6,987 bases of DNA, taken from CAYYBZ01 sp964470285 [NCBI: uncultured Oligoflexia bacterium]. Lineage in GTDB: Bacteria; Bdellovibrionota_G; CAYYBZ01. Of the stretch, positions 5,560-6,987 are shown piece by piece. The stretch is taken from NCBI GenBank assembly GCA_964470285.1, contig CAYYBZ010000100.1, positions 1-6,987 of the forward strand, read 5' to 3'. The first letter of the stretch is position 1, and the number at the start of each line of letters is the position of its first letter. The notes under the pieces were generated by a model that saw only the letters and a list, made by a program, of their open reading frames with translations, did no database searches and was not told where the DNA came from. The position numbers were made by a program, and so were the translations under genes.

Positions 5560-6987
5560 TCAGATTCTCTTTAAGCTGTTTGCGCTTATTGTAATTCCTC
5601 CGAATTCGTTTTCAACGCGCCCATTAACGATGTAGGGGCCCCGGCCGTATAAAACATGCCCGTATTCTCTGTAGGTCTTGGGGAAAAGAGTCACTTCAAA
5701 GATTGCAGTTTTATCCTCCATAGTAAGAAATCTCATCTGATCACCCTTTTTGGTACGCGTGCGTTTTGCGGTAACAACCCATCCCAGAACACTTATCTCC
5801 TTACCCACATGATTTGCAATCTCGCTGCCCTTAACAACTTTTAAATGATCGGCTTCAAACTGAAATAAATCCAAAGGGTGAGAGCTGCCGGTAAAATCTA
5901 AAATCTCTTTTTCGAACTTGAGTTTTGTTTTTAATGAATAATCCTTTATACGCGGAAGAATTCTTTTGCATTTCCCGGCTTCGCCGTATCTTAAGGGCAG
6001 CTCAAGGCTGGCCGCTTTCTTCCCTGTATTTTTATGCTTTTTCCTAAAGTATATTTCAAGCTTCCACAAAAGCTCCGGTCTTGAAAACTCAAAGCAGTCG
6101 AACACTCCGCATTTTATAAGATTTTCGGTTTCCTTTTTGTGAGCGCCTGTTCTCTCTAAGAAATCGCTTAGAGAAACGAAAAAATATCTCTTTCTTTCTT
6201 CAAGTATTTTATCGATTATTTTGTCCCTTAAGCCTTTAACATTAAAGAGGCCGACTCTCACTCTTTCTTTTGAACCCTTAAAATATTTCTCGCTTCTGTT
6301 AACATCCGGAAGAAAAATCCGTATTCCCATTCTTCTTGCCTCTTCTACATATTCGGAGCTGTGATAAAAGCCTCCCCCGTTTGAGATAACAGCAGCCATG
6401 AATTCGGCCGGATAATGGGCCTTAAGATAGGCCGCCTGATAGGAAATCTGAGCGTAAGATGCGCTGTGTGCCTTGCAAAATGCATAGCCTGCAAATGATT
6501 CTATCTGCCTCCATACCTCATCAACAACACCCTTTTTTGCCCCGCGATTTACAGCGCCCTTTATGAATGTGTCCCTGTATTTATCCATAGCTTCCCAGTC
6601 GCGCTTCTTGCTCATACACTTTCGAAGCTTATCGGCCTGACCGAAACCCATTCCCGCAAAATCGTTTGCGATTTTTATTACATCCTCCTGATATATCATT
6701 ACTCCCAGTGTTAATTTTAAATTTTTCTCCATAGCCGGGTGATGATATTTAACAGGCTTTAACCCGTTGTACCTTTCAATGTATTCTCTCATCATTCCGG
6801 ATTCGGATACACCCGGTCTTATAATCGAGCTCGCTGCAACAAGGCCCTCAAAAGTATTACATTTGAGCTTTTTCAGTAAAAGGCGCATTCCGGGAGATTC
6901 GATGTAAAAACAGCCTATGGTTTCGCCGTTTTTAATAAGGGATTTTGTTTTTTCATTCTTTGTAGGGTCTTCTTTCTCGTAATCGAC
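5560..6987 (-). CDS. DNA polymerase III alpha subunit, error-prone DnaE2/ImuC-like (partial)
   Basis: The frame is open from the window edge, so the 5' end is missing; M at 6888 is internal. Visible are 475 residues: ETIGCFYIESPGMR (22-35), IIRPGVSESGMM (55-66), YQEDV (99-103), FAGYAFCKAHSASYA (165-179) and LPDVNRS (226-232), covering polymerase fingers and the motifs after the palm. A helix-hairpin-helix region follows (about 250-289), then an OB-fold (about 397-473, ISVLGWVVTAKRTRTKKGDQMRF onward). Palm catalytic aspartates should lie upstream of the window. The protein stops straight after the OB-fold, about 115 residues earlier than E. coli DnaE, so it lacks the tau-binding tail. ASSIIRPGVSESG and NGGGFYHSSEYVEEARRMG resemble the DnaE2/ImuC translesion branch more than replicative DnaE1. 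It could still be the sole short DnaE of a divergent lineage. The 76-bp repeat starts 19 nt after its stop. Confidence 0.9.
   Translation of the reverse strand, partial: VDYEKEDPTKNEKTKSLIKNGETIGCFYIESPGMRLLLKKLKCNTFEGLVAASSIIRPGVSESGMMREYIERYNGLKPVKYHHPAMEKNLKLTLGVMIYQEDVIKIANDFAGMGFGQADKLRKCMSKKRDWEAMDKYRDTFIKGAVNRGAKKGVVDEVWRQIESFAGYAFCKAHSASYAQISYQAAYLKAHYPAEFMAAVISNGGGFYHSSEYVEEARRMGIRIFLPDVNRSEKYFKGSKERVRVGLFNVKGLRDKIIDKILEERKRYFFVSLSDFLERTGAHKKETENLIKCGVFDCFEFSRPELLWKLEIYFRKKHKNTGKKAASLELPLRYGEAGKCKRILPRIKDYSLKTKLKFEKEILDFTGSSHPLDLFQFEADHLKVVKGSEIANHVGKEISVLGWVVTAKRTRTKKGDQMRFLTMEDKTAIFEVTLFPKTYREYGHVLYGRGPYIVNGRVENEFGGITISANSLKRI

Noticed and set aside
5560-6888. Polymerase gene starting at the internal methionine at 6888
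   Set aside because: The frame continues without a stop to the window edge and the upstream residues ETIGCFYIESPG are conserved DnaE sequence, so this methionine is internal (SPGMR).

Overview
The window is about 7 kb of AT-rich bacterial DNA (by eye under 40% GC) with no rRNA, tRNA, CRISPR array or transposase gene. An O-antigen ligase-like polymerase points to a Gram-negative envelope. The YicC plus DUF4416 pair, together with a short DnaE of the error-prone type, fits uncultivated low-GC Gram-negative lineages such as Omnitrophota, Nitrospirota or Desulfobacterota. That placement is inferred from gene content and is not firm.

Left (8-1254, minus strand): DUF4416 followed 2 nt later by yicC, a YicC-family RNase. 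The yicC frame stops about 50 residues early, just after an A AAA AAG heptamer. A -1 shift there reopens the frame to the window edge, so this is a frameshifted gene, an assembly or sequencing error, or recoding.

Middle (1374-5400): a surface-polysaccharide block. On the plus strand, a multispanning O-antigen ligase/polymerase, a membrane-anchored TPR protein and a previously easy-to-miss 45-residue single-span membrane protein (4096-4233) form a tightly overlapping operon (GTGA and TAATG junctions, good Shine-Dalgarno sites). It runs head-on into a minus-strand GT-B glycosyltransferase, with a 6-bp overlap of the two 3' ends. The glycosyltransferase probably adds a sugar to a lipid-linked glycan that the ligase polymerises or transfers. 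The TPR protein and the small protein are probably accessory.

Right (5560 to the edge, minus strand): the C-terminal 475 residues of a DNA polymerase III alpha subunit, most like DnaE2/ImuC, ending directly after its OB-fold.

The most unusual structure is a pair of inverted repeats, one on each side of the polysaccharide block: 1298-1373 (25-bp arms, one mismatch) and 5465-5540 (27-bp perfect arms). Each spans exactly 76 bp and has a 22-26 nt loop. They share a loosely similar right half (TTAGG, then TAAG, then AAAAGTA). They lack the GC-rich stem and trailing U-tract of ordinary terminators and look like members of a dispersed palindromic repeat family, possibly REP/RAYT-like or IS200/IS605-derived.
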